This document shows, one piece after another, positions 11,308 through 22,876 of a DNA stretch of 64,000 nucleotides. The number at the start of each line of letters is the position of its first letter. Positions within the stretch are counted from its first letter, which is position 1. Location: NCBI RefSeq assembly GCF_963678635.1, contig NC_087062.1, positions 93,349,845 to 93,413,844 on the forward strand, read 5' to 3'. The translations under genes and the position numbers were made by a program. This DNA comes from Symsagittifera roscoffensis. Taxonomy: Eukaryota; Xenacoelomorpha; Acoela; Convolutidae. A model generated the notes under the pieces. That model had not been told where the DNA came from. It saw nothing but the letters and a program-made list of their open reading frames with translations, and ran no database searches.

Positions 11308-11392
11308 TAATGCATTTATTCGGAATGCATTAATTTTAATGCATTCCGATTTTAATGCATTGACTAAAATTAATGCATTTATTCGACATTTA
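11308..11392. repeat. ATGCAT palindrome cluster
   Basis: Several ATGCAT-containing units lie within about 85 bp. Positions 11321-11348 form a perfect palindrome: CGGAATGCATTAA, a two-base loop, then the exact complement. Flanking 'actaatgcatttattcg' occurs twice, showing short duplications around the hairpin. Function unknown. Confidence 0.7.
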
Positions 11393-11399
11393 CAAAAAT

Positions 11400-14030
11400 G
11401 GTTTCTTCGTGGATTCGGGTAGTTTCGTTGCTAGATATGACTTCAAGATTTACAGTGCAGTTTGTCGATACGATTGAATAATCAAATATTGAAAAGGCTA
11501 TATGAAAGTAAAAAAGGAGAATATGTACACTCTCATAAAAAACTGTCACGTTTGAACAAGTATTATCTTCTTATTGGGAGCTCAAATTGATATCTATTGT
11601 GTTATGTTGATTCACGAAAGCATTGATAATTTGAGAGTATTGATAGCTTATGTTTTCAATAATGATTGCTCCCCCATTGAAAGCGGCAAGTTTCTTACAA
11701 TAAAGAATCAGTTTTGATTGATCTCGGAAAAAAGAAATTGTGTTCACACAAGCTAGTACATGACCGACTTCAATTAGGATGTTGTAATCAAGCACCAAAT
11801 TGATATCCATTGCTAGGCACAACACTGTCCCGAGCAAAAGATATTTCAATTTTTCAGTAATTCTCGATATATCACAATTTCAACAGCTATTACAATTGGC
11901 TTATAAATGGCAATTATGGTAAATTCTAATCCTATCTGTTATTTAAAAATTGAATTGCTGCACTGATAGCATTTAATTGGTTCCAAAATCTCCCATAGAT
12001 TTTTTGTTTGAAACTAAATGAATTTTTTTAATAAAAAATCTGTAAAATTTTCTTGACTGGTTTTACTAAGTCTCAGTGATCTCTGACTATATCAAAATTA
12101 ATCAAATTGGCAAGTGTTTGAGCAATTTCAAAGTTAAAATTTCTTGAAGAACAACTATATCCCATAAGACTTAAATGTTAGATTATGACATTCGTGCGCG
12201 TGTTGTTCTTTGGCGGAAAAATTATAAAATTGGCCACTTTGTTGAGGAGCGAGTATCATTCCAGTCTTGAAGGCTATGTACAGTCACCAACTTTAGTTTT
12301 CGTTGGCATAACTTAAATGGTACCATTAATTCCAAGCTACATATAGCACCAACAATGTTGGCATAAATCTACGGCGGGTTGGGTCAAAACTTTTATTCGC
12401 CCAATTTTGTAAATGATTTAATCTCACAATGAAGCAACTTTAAAAACTTTGCGAAATAGGGTTTCCTGATAAAAGTCATTCTTCTAGTGTGTTTTTTGTA
12501 ACTTTGTGCCTAAGCGAAATTCAAAATCAACCTATCAGTTCCTTTATGTGCACTGAGAGACTTTCGAGGGCAAGAAATTTGTTCGCATTAAATGGCTTGC
12601 TACAATTTTTAATTGGCTAGTCAATACATCAAAGGTTTCAACCCAAGTTTGATGTCTGCATCAAATGCAATTGGAAAAGACTCTTTCCATGAATTTTTGT
12701 GCTAATTTTTTCAGTCATTAAACCGCCTGAGTTTGGTTTGAGAATGACTCAAAACATTTTTCAGTTTAAGCTCCTAGCCTTCCGCAGTTTATAATTGCTT
12801 TATTGATAGCAAATTAAATTTAATAGGCAAGCGCTACATGTTCCGTTGAATGAATTATGTTCCATAGGTTTCCAATAAAAAATTTTTTTTTTGTTTTAAT
12901 TTGTAATATACATTTTCAACCAATTTGAAGTGTTTTCTGGAATTTTTATAAAAGATAACACACCAAAACGCAGAAAAAAGAATTGTTCAAAATTTTTTTT
13001 AAAAAGATTATAATCACTCGCATGGTCATAAAAATGTTATAAATTAATCATTGGTAAACAATTTAGGTGGATAACTTCAAGGTTTGAAGTAGTATACATA
13101 TTTAAAAAACAGTTTTTACGTTTCCCTGTTAAACTAGAAAAAAATGTATTCGAACGTTTGTATATTTTCAAAAGTTTTGCCAATTGACCCTTTTGCTATA
13201 GTTATTTTGACTCTGTGAGTTTCTTATGCATAACGGGATTGATTTTTTTTCGTGTTTTAAAAACTAAATTTTGAATAAAAAAAATTGATGACTTTTTCTC
13301 TGAAATTTTCATTCCATCATTCATTGGGAGACCGTACCTCTTCAAATTGAACCAAATAAAGCTCCTTGTCTATTATCTTACGCGTCGTGATTCGCACCTG
13401 CGAATGCTGGTTGAGTACCTACTGAAAATACTATTTTCCTCTACTATACTCAAAAAATCTCTTGCTTCTTCAATTGGGTCAAAGCCAGTTAATTTTTCGA
13501 GAGCTAAGTCTGGATATGCGACTTTTTTTTGCCATTTTTATTTTTGGTTTTTTCTTGTTTTTGTTTTTTTTCCGGCTTTTATTGTTATTGATAGTTTTTT
13601 TTCAAACAGCATGGAATCATTGTTAAATTGTATTTTATTTTAAACGGAATCGACATACTACTGTTATTTTGGTAGGTAACCGGGAGCGAAGCAACTAATC
13701 GTTCTTCTGGTATATATTATCTTTGCAATGTTTATTCGTTGGAAAATTGTATACTGAGAGTCCATTTTTGAAGAAAATTTTGGGAGTGCATCTTCGGAAA
13801 ATGACGTATAGTTTGTGTTTAAAAAGTGTTTCGATAGGGTGTTTATTTGATGTTTTCCAGTGTTGGTATAAAGAACCAAAGAATTTTAGTAATTTAAGTT
13901 CCTACTTCAAGTTCTTATTTTAACGTTAAAACATCAACTTTAGAATGCGTTGACATCAATTTTTTTCGATGTCAGGATTGGTTTAGTGTGTGTTGGTTAA
14001 CAAATAGAAAATGTGATTTAAATTACCCTA
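11400..14030. other. Long stretch without a supported gene
   Basis: A minus-strand frame at about 11571-11849 begins like a signal peptide but has no ATG, and an in-frame stop lies upstream. The remainder is AT-rich and shows no domain, splice pattern or codon bias that I can recognise. Confidence 0.5.
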
Positions 14031-15240
14031 ACTTTGATTATTTTGACAAATTCAAGTTTAATACTAGCGTTTTCTAGTGTTTATATATCATAGAAGAATT
14101 CAATATGATAGAGTTCTGATAAATATTTAACTTTTATCAGTTCTTTGTACTAGTAATTTTTAATTTGACCAGTTTATAGATAACTTTCAAAATAAATTTG
14201 AGTTTTATCTATCTTACTTGTGCATGTCTGGACCAATTTTTAAATTTTTTTGATGAATTGGGGTTTTTATCTTGGTTGGTTTATTTTGACGAAAAGCTTA
14301 AGTTTTATGTAAATTTTAATATTATCTATTTAAATCTAGCATATTTGTACCAAATTCGGGTGAATTTAATATTAATTCCAAGTTTACAAAACTTGAATGA
14401 CTTTATTTTAGCCAAAATGGGGTGAATGTTTAGATTATTACTGAATTAAACTAGCTTACTGGAATCTCTTTTGGCCAGAATTGGTTAAATTTCTGGTTGA
14501 TTTAAAGTTTATTTGTCTAAATTGCGCTTATTTTTACTGAAAATGGATAAAACATTGTTAAAAAGGGATTTAATTTAGCTCAACTGAACTTATTCTGACT
14601 TAATTTGGCCTATTTTCGTTTAAAATGGGAGTGTAAGTGGCTTAATTGGGCTTATTTTGGAATTAATTGCGCAAAACTTTGTTAAAATAGAAGTTTACCT
14701 AGGTTAACCGGACTTAAGTTGACAATAAATGGGCAAATTTCTGTCGAAATGGAAGTTGTACTGGCTTAATCAGACATTGTTTAACTAAAATTGAGCCAAA
14801 ACTTCTTAAAATAGAAGTTTATCTAGCTTCATCATTTTGACTGAAATTGAGCAAAACTCCAATAAAATTGACATTTTTTTCTTAATTGGGCTTACTTGCA
14901 GTTAAATTGAGCAAAATTCTGTTAAAATAGAAGTTTATCTAACTTAATCGAACTTGTTCTGACAATAAATGGGCAAAATTTTGTTAAAATGGAAATTTAT
15001 CTAATTAATTGGACTTATTTTGACTAATGTGCGGCAACAGTCCGTTAAAATGGACGTTTTCCTAGCTTACTCGGACTTATTTTGACCGAAATTGGGCAAG
15101 ATTCCGTTAACATGAACGTTTTCTTAGCTTATTAAGATTTAATTGACCTAAATTGGACCAAACTTCTTTAAAATGGAAGTTAATCTAACTTGATCGGGAC
15201 TTTTATTGACTGAATTTTGGGAACCTTTAGATAATTTTTA
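14030..15240 (+). repeat. Diverged minisatellite, about 60-bp period
   Basis: Units of the form 'aagtttatctagcttaatcggacttattttgac(t)gaaattgagcaaaattctgttaaaatag' recur some 15-20 times, with substitutions and small indels in every unit. Markers that recur are 'gttaaaatagaagttta', 'cggacttattttgac' and 'attgagcaaa'. The array is old rather than homogenised. No coding function is apparent. Confidence 0.75.
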
Positions 15241-15429
15241 TATAGCTCACCTGTGTGTGCTTTATTATAATTTTACCTAAATCTAGCATAGGTTCAGTGA
15301 GCTTCACTCAATTTGATTGTCGAAAAAAATTGTCAGAAACAACACACCTTATAGTTCCTTCCCTAGTGAGCGCAGATCGTTCCTTCACTATTTCGGACCA
15401 AAATTTCCTTCCCTGGTGAGATAATTAGG

Positions 15430-15760
15430 TTTGGAGTTAAGTTGAGTAAATGTAAGGAATATAATATTGAACCAACCCTTTTGAGCAGAACGAAGACAAA
15501 ACATATAAAACGAATTATACAAAAAAAATAGGACCTGGTAAAGTCGAAACCAACATACACAAAACTATTCGTATCAAGTCAAAGCCCTAAATTTTCCGAC
15601 TGCTCTTTGAAGTATCTTTATTATATTCTTTTGAACCCTAAACATTTTCAAAAAAATTGAAATTTTCAATTTTTCGTTGATATTTATCTGTCCCCCATAC
15701 GCAATGTTAATCACAATGTGATATTTTTCACCCTTAGTAATAAATTATTTCTAATGTTGG
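15430..15760 (+). repeat. Dispersed repeat, copy 1 (matches 20903-21230)
   Basis: Shares 'attcgtatcaagtcaaagccc', 'ccgactgctctttgaagtatc' and 'cgcaatgttaatcacaa', plus the intervening sequence, with 20903-21230 in the same order and orientation. Non-coding. Confidence 0.7.
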
Positions 15761-17780
15761 AAATGCTCAAATCAATTTGCAATGAAATAAATTGCTGCAC
15801 ACCAAGCTACGCTTTAATAGAAAGGTGGTAAATAGTGCGCATTATCCAAAACTGCCAATTGTCAAACCCCATAACTCCTTTTAAAGAGCCGTAGCTGCAA
15901 TACTTTTTATATTTCAAGCTCAGACTATCAATATCCTTCGGATGGCATAAAAACAGTTAGAAACGTATAATTAAAAATTCGAAATTGCTCTGCATAAAAA
16001 CTAATAACGAATTTCCGTCACTTTCTAAATTGTACGAAAATCAAATTTCGGGTACTTAAAAAATAGAACGGGTATTTGAAAGGCAAAACATGAGTGCTAT
16101 GTATGTTGTTGACGAAGTTAGAGATTTTACGACAAAATTGATAAATGATTCAGTCAGACAATGGAAAACGCCTGAAAAAATTTCAGTTCTAGCCGCAAAC
16201 GCAAAAAACATTTTTCCAAAGAAAAATTGAAATTGCAAGTTGATTTTTTAAATGAACAGTGAAAAGTTTTTGGTCACTTTTTGGTTCTATGGTTTCGACT
16301 TTGAAATATTGTTTTGTTGTCAGCTCAGAGTAGGTAGCTTGCAATCATATTAGCTATAACATTTGCTGTATTTCAGTGAACTGTTTGTCTTCGCTCTTTC
16401 TAGCAGTGAGGTATTTTGTGTATCTAGAAAATTTAAGCCAGGTTTTTTGTATATCTAGAAGATTTTTGCCTGGTATCACTAACAGATCTTACCAGACTGG
16501 AGCAAATAAGCATACTTTTCCCAATGAGTTTACAGCAGAAGAAACCACTGTTTTTTTAACGGACGACGTGGTGTCAGAACGTGCTCAAAAAAGAACGTTA
16601 CAGAGAGGCGAAAGGGAGCTTCGCACCAATTGCGATAAAACGCAAACATATAAAAATATTTAAAAAAAACTAGGTGAACCAAAATTTGTGTATGTCTCGA
16701 TAAAAGACAACTCGGGGTCCAGCCAAAGCTGAAGGTACGAGTCTAATATTTTGTGAATTTAATATATTGATGCGGGACAGAAATCGAAGTTTCAAAAAAT
16801 GTAGTTTGCCCAAAACCTGTTTCTCGACTAAAACAAGTCAAAAGATTGAAAATTTTTGAGATATTGGACTTTTCCGAAGGAGAGATCACCTCTCTTTAAA
16901 AATATGAAGTCGAGGCTTTTACAAGAAACAATTTCACAGCCGGTTCTTTCGATTGAAATTTTTATTTCATATTTGAAAGAGTATTTTTTAAGAATATTCA
17001 ACAAGTTTAAAAAAAATAGAGTCCAAAAATCAAAACTTGACAATCGATAATCTGTATTTTTTCCAGCCAAAAATGTAGGACGTGGCGCCTTTGCAAAAAA
17101 GAATGCCAAAACCAGGTTTTTTGATTGAACACTCAACCTGAGAATTGGCACGGTTGTTATTGAAGTAAAGTCAAAAAGTCAAACTTATTTAGAAAAAATT
17201 CACGCAACCTGTTATTTCGATAGGACCTAAAAGCTCAGACTTAGGAGGGTAGTTCTTGAGAAAAAAACAATAACTTTCAAATACCGATCAAAAATTCCGA
17301 AGGCCCATGACTTTGTGTCATTTTAGATTTTAAATCAAACTCATTTTAAAGAGAGAGGAGAAACTGAGCTTCGTTCGAATTGCGATACAAAAACAGGATC
17401 AAAACAGCATGGCGCTCCAGAACTAACAAAAAGGACTTTCAAAGGTGTAACATTCAAAAAACATTAGAAAAACAAAGTATTTTTAAGAGGTCCCAATGGT
17501 GTTGAATTTACGGATTCGAAAATTTGGCGCCATGGTCTTATCTAGTTCATAAATAATATCGGAAATTTGTGGAAACAAAGAAAATTATAAGTAAACCGAC
17601 GGAATCGAAGCCGGCAGCCAATAAGTTGGAATTCAATCGAAATAATTCGGCAAAACAAAATTGATAAAAAAACCGTGAATTCCCAATATAGTATCCACGA
17701 GTGTCATATATGTACTGAAGTCAAACTGAAATACTCTTTTCGGAAACTACACCGAGAGGTTAATCGACAACAAAAACTAG
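15760..17780. other. Stretch without a supported gene
   Basis: AT-rich. It contains dispersed fragments such as 'gagaggcgaaagggagcttcgcacc' near 16603, with a diverged copy near 17350 and related pieces at 22200, 33265, 35917 and 36283. No host gene recognised. Confidence 0.5.
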
Positions 17781-17782
17781 AA

Positions 17783-17798
17783 AAACACACACACACAC

Positions 17799-17829
<31 letters not shown>

Positions 17830-17830
17830 G
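17783..17830. repeat. Compound (AC)n(AT)n microsatellite
   Basis: A run of AC dinucleotides is followed directly by a long AT run. Simple sequence, possibly polymorphic. Confidence 0.95.
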
Positions 17831-17839
17831 AAAACTTTT

Positions 17840-19215
17840 TTGCTCCTCAAACGACTCAATACGAGGCCACTAAAGCAATATGAAACAGAGACAGGAAAAT
17901 ATTAAGCAGAAAAAAGGACAAAGAACATTAAAAAAACCAAAGCTTTCAAAAAACAAACAATTTCATGTTACTCTCTGGCTCACAGCACACAGAAAAATCT
18001 TTGCTAATCAAAATGAGGCCGCTAAGGCGATATAAAAAAGGCCAAAAACTTATCAAGCTGGAAAAAAGACATAAAAAAAAACAATTTTTTAACAAATCGA
18101 GTTGGAAAAATTGCCACCAACATAAAAAGCAAATTTCGAAAAGCTGAGGTATTTAAAACAATAAAAAGCTCAAAATATGCTGATTATTGGCAACAGAGAG
18201 GAAGATGATTTGATTTGCAACAAGGACAAAGAGGTGAAAAAGTCCAGGACCAGGAGTGAGTCCTGTGCCTAAAGTTATATGGTTGTTTTATTTGCCTAAA
18301 ATTATTAAGGGGAAAATATAGTAACCGATTGCAATATGAAAGTTTCAAAATTGAAACAGCAAGTTTCAAAATTGTAAGTAAAGTAATTCCGGGTAAATTT
18401 TACGGGAAAGAATTCTAGTTCCTGATTACAAGATACTTGCTTTGGCAAGTGTAAATGGCAATCAACTCGCTTTACTAATGTAGTTTAATTACGCGATATA
18501 GCACATGCTGTATAAAAAAAGCTGAAAATAGCGCAAATTTAGTAATGACTTGAGCCACTTAAGTCGAAAAAATTCGTCGTATAATAAAACAATCATCACC
18601 TTGTAGTTTTTTTAAGCAAGTTATTAACTTAATTGTGATGCACTGTTCCCGAGTCAAATTTGATCCAGAATTAAGAATAATCTGTCGGATCTTTCCACGG
18701 CCCAATTTAAAAAATTAATGGATTTTTCAATTGCTTCTGTGTTAAAATCGATATTGATCTCACACAAATTACATAAAAATTGGAAAAATTAACAGTTAAA
18801 TCGGTAAAATTCGGAGTATGAATTTCCAAAAATGATAAATGATGTCTTTTTTTTTCAAGGAGGGGACACACTTGACGTTCCGACCATTTTAATAAGAGAC
18901 ACCATTTGCGATACAACACAAAATAGCAGTTCAAGCTAACAGACAGAAGAAAGCCACTAAGTTAAAAAAAAAAAACACTTCAAAAACCACAGCATAAAAA
19001 AAATTCAAAATGTTGGCTGGAATCATACTCTTTTTTGTAGAAAACACGTCCAGAAACACAATCGACGGCAATTATTGAAAATTCAAACGATAATAAACAA
19101 GCGGCAACTGAGCCGACTAAACTTGAATAATTTCCCGTTGAACCGAAAAAAAAATTGTTGTGATGAAAAAGTTTGAAATATAAATTTTATTCTAAGAAAA
19201 TTAGCATTTTGTGCA
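17840..19215. other. Stretch without a supported gene
   Basis: Contains diverged copies of the 'aggccactaagccgatata' module near 17860 and 18010, and a tail like the 3' part of the composite element ('ctagttcctgattacaagatacttgct' near 18415). No gene seen. Confidence 0.5.
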
Positions 19216-19223
19216 ATCCGGTA

Positions 19224-20192
19224 AAAAAGTTCGAGAACTCATCCGGCTCGAGGAAGATATTTCATCATACGAGCCAGTTCTTGAAAACCAGAAATAAGTC
19301 CATCTCCTGTCCGGCTGGAACATGTGCGTATGTCCCAGAGTCTATCGTTGACTGCCTGCAGTTCCAACTCTTCTCTAACAGTCCTCAGAGAAACACACGA
19401 AGGCAAATCATTCTTATTTACCAATACTAACATCGGGACCCCTCGCATATCGTTGTACAAGAGGACGCTTCTCAGAGTTTCTGCAGCAATAGGAAAGGAA
19501 TCAGGGTCCGATCCATCAATCACGAAAACAAGACCCTCTATGTTCTCGTAAAAATGCACCCGCATATCTCGATCTCGCAACCTTTCAGTTCCCTGTTCGA
19601 AAGGGAAAGGAAGACACTTTAACATGCCTGTAACTTTTTCGAACTTTTTAAGCCTTAGCTGATTCAGAATGCTGGCTTTTCCTGCTTCGCTCTCGCTCAT
19701 CAAGATTACTCGACGCGGCTCAGTTGTCGGTCCCGCCAATGCAGTGCTGCGTAGCCAGTTCATCATGAAGCCAGAATTATTTCAGACAGACCACGCATAC
19801 AAACAGAGATTAATCTTAAAAATAATTATTGCAAATTGGATTACTGCCCATTTTCAAATTGATCTGACAAAGCAATAACAGAATCACCAACAAAAATAAT
19901 ACAGATCACTCCTCCATCGCAGAAGTATGCAACGCAAAAAAAACAGAATTGAAAATACACTTGAAAACTAAAAGTAAGTAACATAAATTTTCAGCTTTTT
20001 TAGGATAGAGTCACAGGCAGCTTGGTAGTCGAGTTTTAAAGCAGCTTAAGAAAACATTGGGTCAATAAATATATTTGTTTCAACTCAGTGGCATCTAATC
20101 TCTGGTTTAATTTATTTACTTTTTCTCAAAAACGAACTGTGTCAACACTCAGTTTGCCAGCTAGAATAATCTCAACCTAACCAACAAACTTT
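19224..20192. repeat. Segmental duplication, copy B
   Basis: Counterpart of 8868-9835 in the same orientation, including about 430 bp upstream of the ARF-like start. Small indels and substitutions distinguish the copies. Confidence 0.8.
19239..19766 (-). CDS. ARF-like small GTPase, copy B (P-loop damaged)
   Basis: 175-residue single-exon paralogue of copy A, with the same start (MMNW) and end (FPRAG versus LPRAG). Most of the protein is identical, including HYYENIEG/HFYENIEG, NKND and the G5-like TCSS. The P-loop GESKAGKT has become SESEAGKA: the first Gly and the Thr that coordinates magnesium are both changed. Two extra residues (RD) lie near position 66. Like copy A it lacks the G3 WDxGGQ motif. 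The reading frame is otherwise intact, so it is either a recent copy starting to decay or a protein no longer relying on GTP binding. It could be annotated as a pseudogene; transcription is unknown. Confidence 0.65.
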   Translation of the reverse strand: MMNWLRSTALAGPTTEPRRVILMSESEAGKASILNQLRLKKFEKVTGMLKCLPFPFEQGTERLRDRDMRVHFYENIEGLVFVIDGSDPDSFPIAAETLRSVLLYNDMRGVPMLVLVNKNDLPSCVSLRTVREELELQAVNDRLWDIRTCSSRTGDGLISGFQELARMMKYLPRAG

Positions 20193-20231
20193 TAATTATT
20201 CACGCACTTTAGATGACAATTCTTAAAGACA

Positions 20232-20252
20232 AGCGAAGTTGTACTTCGCTTG
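20232..20252. repeat. Short GCGAAGT hairpin
   Basis: The stretch CAAGCGAAG, three bases, then CTTCGCTTG is a short perfect inverted repeat. The same GCGAAG core marks the ends and centre of the foldback element at 22877-25345, so it may be a leftover terminus. Confidence 0.45.
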
Positions 20253-20696
20253 ACCAAACAAAAACAAAACGAGCAACAACTTGAACACAAAAAAATCATA
20301 AATGATGCTAAAAAGCTTTTAACCCATCATTGTTATATTCACAAACGATAAAATGTCTTATGCTCTAAAGGAGTCGAGCACACGCAACACCTTACAAAAT
20401 CAGACTAAACCGCACAAACTTCACGCTATAACGTTCACATGTTGCGAGTATTGGTAAAAATTCGCCCTTTTTAAAATGCTGCTACTATATTTGCCTGATA
20501 ACATTTGAATAAACTCTTAAAGAGCTAAGACTTAAAGCGCTATTACGACTTACGCATTTGCCTAGTAGCTATTTTAAAGCGCATGATAAAACAGGCAAAA
20601 AAACATTTACAAAAATTTGATACATTTGCCTTGATGGTGGCTTGAATAGTTTGACGGAAAAGTTGTCGAGAAAGAAAAAATATGATTACCAGTGCT

Positions 20697-20742
20697 CAGG
20701 GGCGGATTTAGGATTTTCTCGTAGTGGGAGGGGGGGGGGGGT
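20697..20742 (+). mobile_element. hAT-type element end
   Basis: CAGGGGCGGATTTAGG at 20697 followed by 'attttctcgtag' and a G-run. It matches the inverted end at 2162-2189. No second end found nearby. Confidence 0.45.
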
Positions 20743-20829
20743 GGTTTTGTATGCCGATATCAGGCCAAAAAATTTTTTAGGCAGATTTTGAAAAATTTTG
20801 AGCTGAAAAACTTTAAGCTTTGTCCGCAA

Positions 20830-20872
20830 CCCCCCCCCCACACACACATACACACACACAAACACACACACG
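20830..20872. repeat. Poly-C / (CA)n microsatellite
   Basis: A C-run is followed by imperfect CA repeats interrupted by T and A. Translations of this stretch are low complexity and not genes. Confidence 0.9.
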
Positions 20873-20902
20873 TACTCACATGTAAGAAACAAACCAATGC
20901 GA

Positions 20903-21230
20903 GACGAAAAAGTGAATATAAGGAATATAACATAGGACCAAACCTTTTAAGCAGAATCAAGACAAAAAACATTTGAAAAAAAAAACAAAATTTGCAAAAT
21001 CGGACCGGGTAAAGTCAAAAGCAACATAAACAAAAGTATTCGTATCAAGTCAAAGCCCTAAATGTTCCGACTGCTCTTTGAAGTATCGGTATTATATTCA
21101 TCAAGAAATTATCAATTGTTTGTTGATATATATCTCTCCACCACGCGCAATGTTAATCACAAGGTGATATATCTCACCCTTAGTAATAATTTATTTCGAA
21201 TATTAAAAATGCTCAAACCAATCACAATGA
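20903..21230 (+). repeat. Dispersed repeat, copy 2 (matches 15430-15760)
   Basis: Same order of blocks as copy 1, including 'ccgactgctctttgaagtatc'. It runs into the repeat at 21220-21850. Confidence 0.7.
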
Positions 21231-21850
21231 GCAGGTTAGTTTTTGAAGAAAAAAAGAAGTTTGAAAAAACCGGAAAAAGTTTCAAAAAATGTACATATTT
21301 TTCAAAACGTTTGGCAGGGTAGTTTTTGAGATATGTCAAAACAAACATAAAAATTAACCATAATGTAAAAAATTGGCTTTTTGAGGTCATACCTTTTTTT
21401 CTTCCAAATTTAAGGAATAGCCGTTTGAGAAGGAGAGATCCCAATGACTACTTCTTTAGTTTAAACGTTCATCTCAGGTTTCTGCATTTATTATTTGAGA
21501 AAATGAACAAAATCAAAATCAAATAATTCAAAAATCCCCCTACTGAAACTTTCGAAAGCCGTAGGCAGATTTTCATGTAAACTGAGAAGAGACTAGCAAA
21601 ATATGCAGGCACATAGAATAGCAGCCAGTTTTTTCCAATGACACCAGAATGAGAAAAAAATGAAACTTTTGGGAAAAGTTCAAAAATTTTCCAAGGGATC
21701 GCAAAAAAAAAAACAAAAATTAACAAATCGCATACATTTTCATAATACATGTTGTTTTCAAACTGGACCTAACACTAGCCAAAAATAAACCAGCACTATA
21801 AGCTATTAAATGACCTAATCTTACATACGTAAAAATATGATGAAATTGAA
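21220..21850 (+). repeat. Direct copy of the right arm of the 22.9-25.3 kb element
   Basis: From 'aatgagcaggttagtttttg' through 'ccctactgaaactttcgaaagcc' to 'taaaaatatgatgaaa' this matches about 24495-25215 in the same orientation. A third, inverted copy is the left arm near 22930-23300. Confidence 0.7.
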
Positions 21851-22876
21851 ATCTACCAAATTTGCCACTAATGAGCAATGATTATTTCTGGTACCGAAAA
21901 AACAAAAACATGAAACACACTCAAAAAAAGTTCCTCCCAAATTTCAGTGGTCGGAACAATTCCATGTTAGTCCATTTCACAGCAGGTAGCGCAAAAAGTT
22001 CAGGCCCCAATCTTTTGAAAATTTCGTTCAAATCACGACCAAAAGGGCTTTAATATGGTATATCACTGACCAATTCTGATGATGATTATTTATATTACCG
22101 TACCTGGTTTGCATGCAAAACAAAGAAAGAAAAACTAAAAGCACTCCCAACGACAAAATTCTTCCCCATTTTTCAATGGCCGGAACATTTATATACCCAG
22201 AGGCAAAGCAGAGCTCGCACCATATGCAATACAAAACAAACATAGCGTGACAAACTAGCGGGTATACAATGTTACGAAAGCCGCTAAGACGGAAAAACAT
22301 TTTGAGATGTCGAAAAAAGCCAGATCTACCAAAATATTTATATATTTGTCCAATTTATCTTGAAGGAGAAAAATGAGTTATTTTTGCATCGAAACAAACT
22401 TTACAAAGCGGTCAATAAAACAATTATTTTTGAGCAAACAAAACTTTGAAATATTACTAAGTTTCTCCCTCAAAAGACTCACACGCATAAGAAATTTGTT
22501 TCGCTTCTACAACAGCGCAGTATATGGCCGTTACCTCCACCAATGAGGCTTTTGAAAAGGCATTCAGGTATCACGAAGCAATGTTAACCTCCAAAAAATA
22601 ATCGGGCTACGGGAAAAAGCCAACAAATAAACAGACGAACGGAAAAAAAACAGGTCCCAGCATCTTCGAATAGCAAGCCTTTGTCCTCTTAAGCAGTTAT
22701 GCTGCAGTCTCTATCAAATTGCCAATGCGATGCAAGAAAAACTCGACTAAAAAACTAACTATTTGAATGCTCCGGATTTCGATCTCCTTCCGGTTCATTA
22801 GGAGTTCCACTTCCTCGCAATCGCGCCACAGACGATTGGAAGAAAAACTAGTTGCCCAGCTTATGCTAGATTCACA

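Noticed and set aside
11571-11849. Minus-strand 92-codon frame with hydrophobic N-terminus
   Set aside because: It begins with TTG rather than ATG, an in-frame stop lies upstream without an ATG between, and no acceptor provides a start.
20686-20976. Overlapping frames with VCVCVCVC or HTHTHTH runs
   Set aside because: They translate the CA/GT microsatellite and adjacent C-run.
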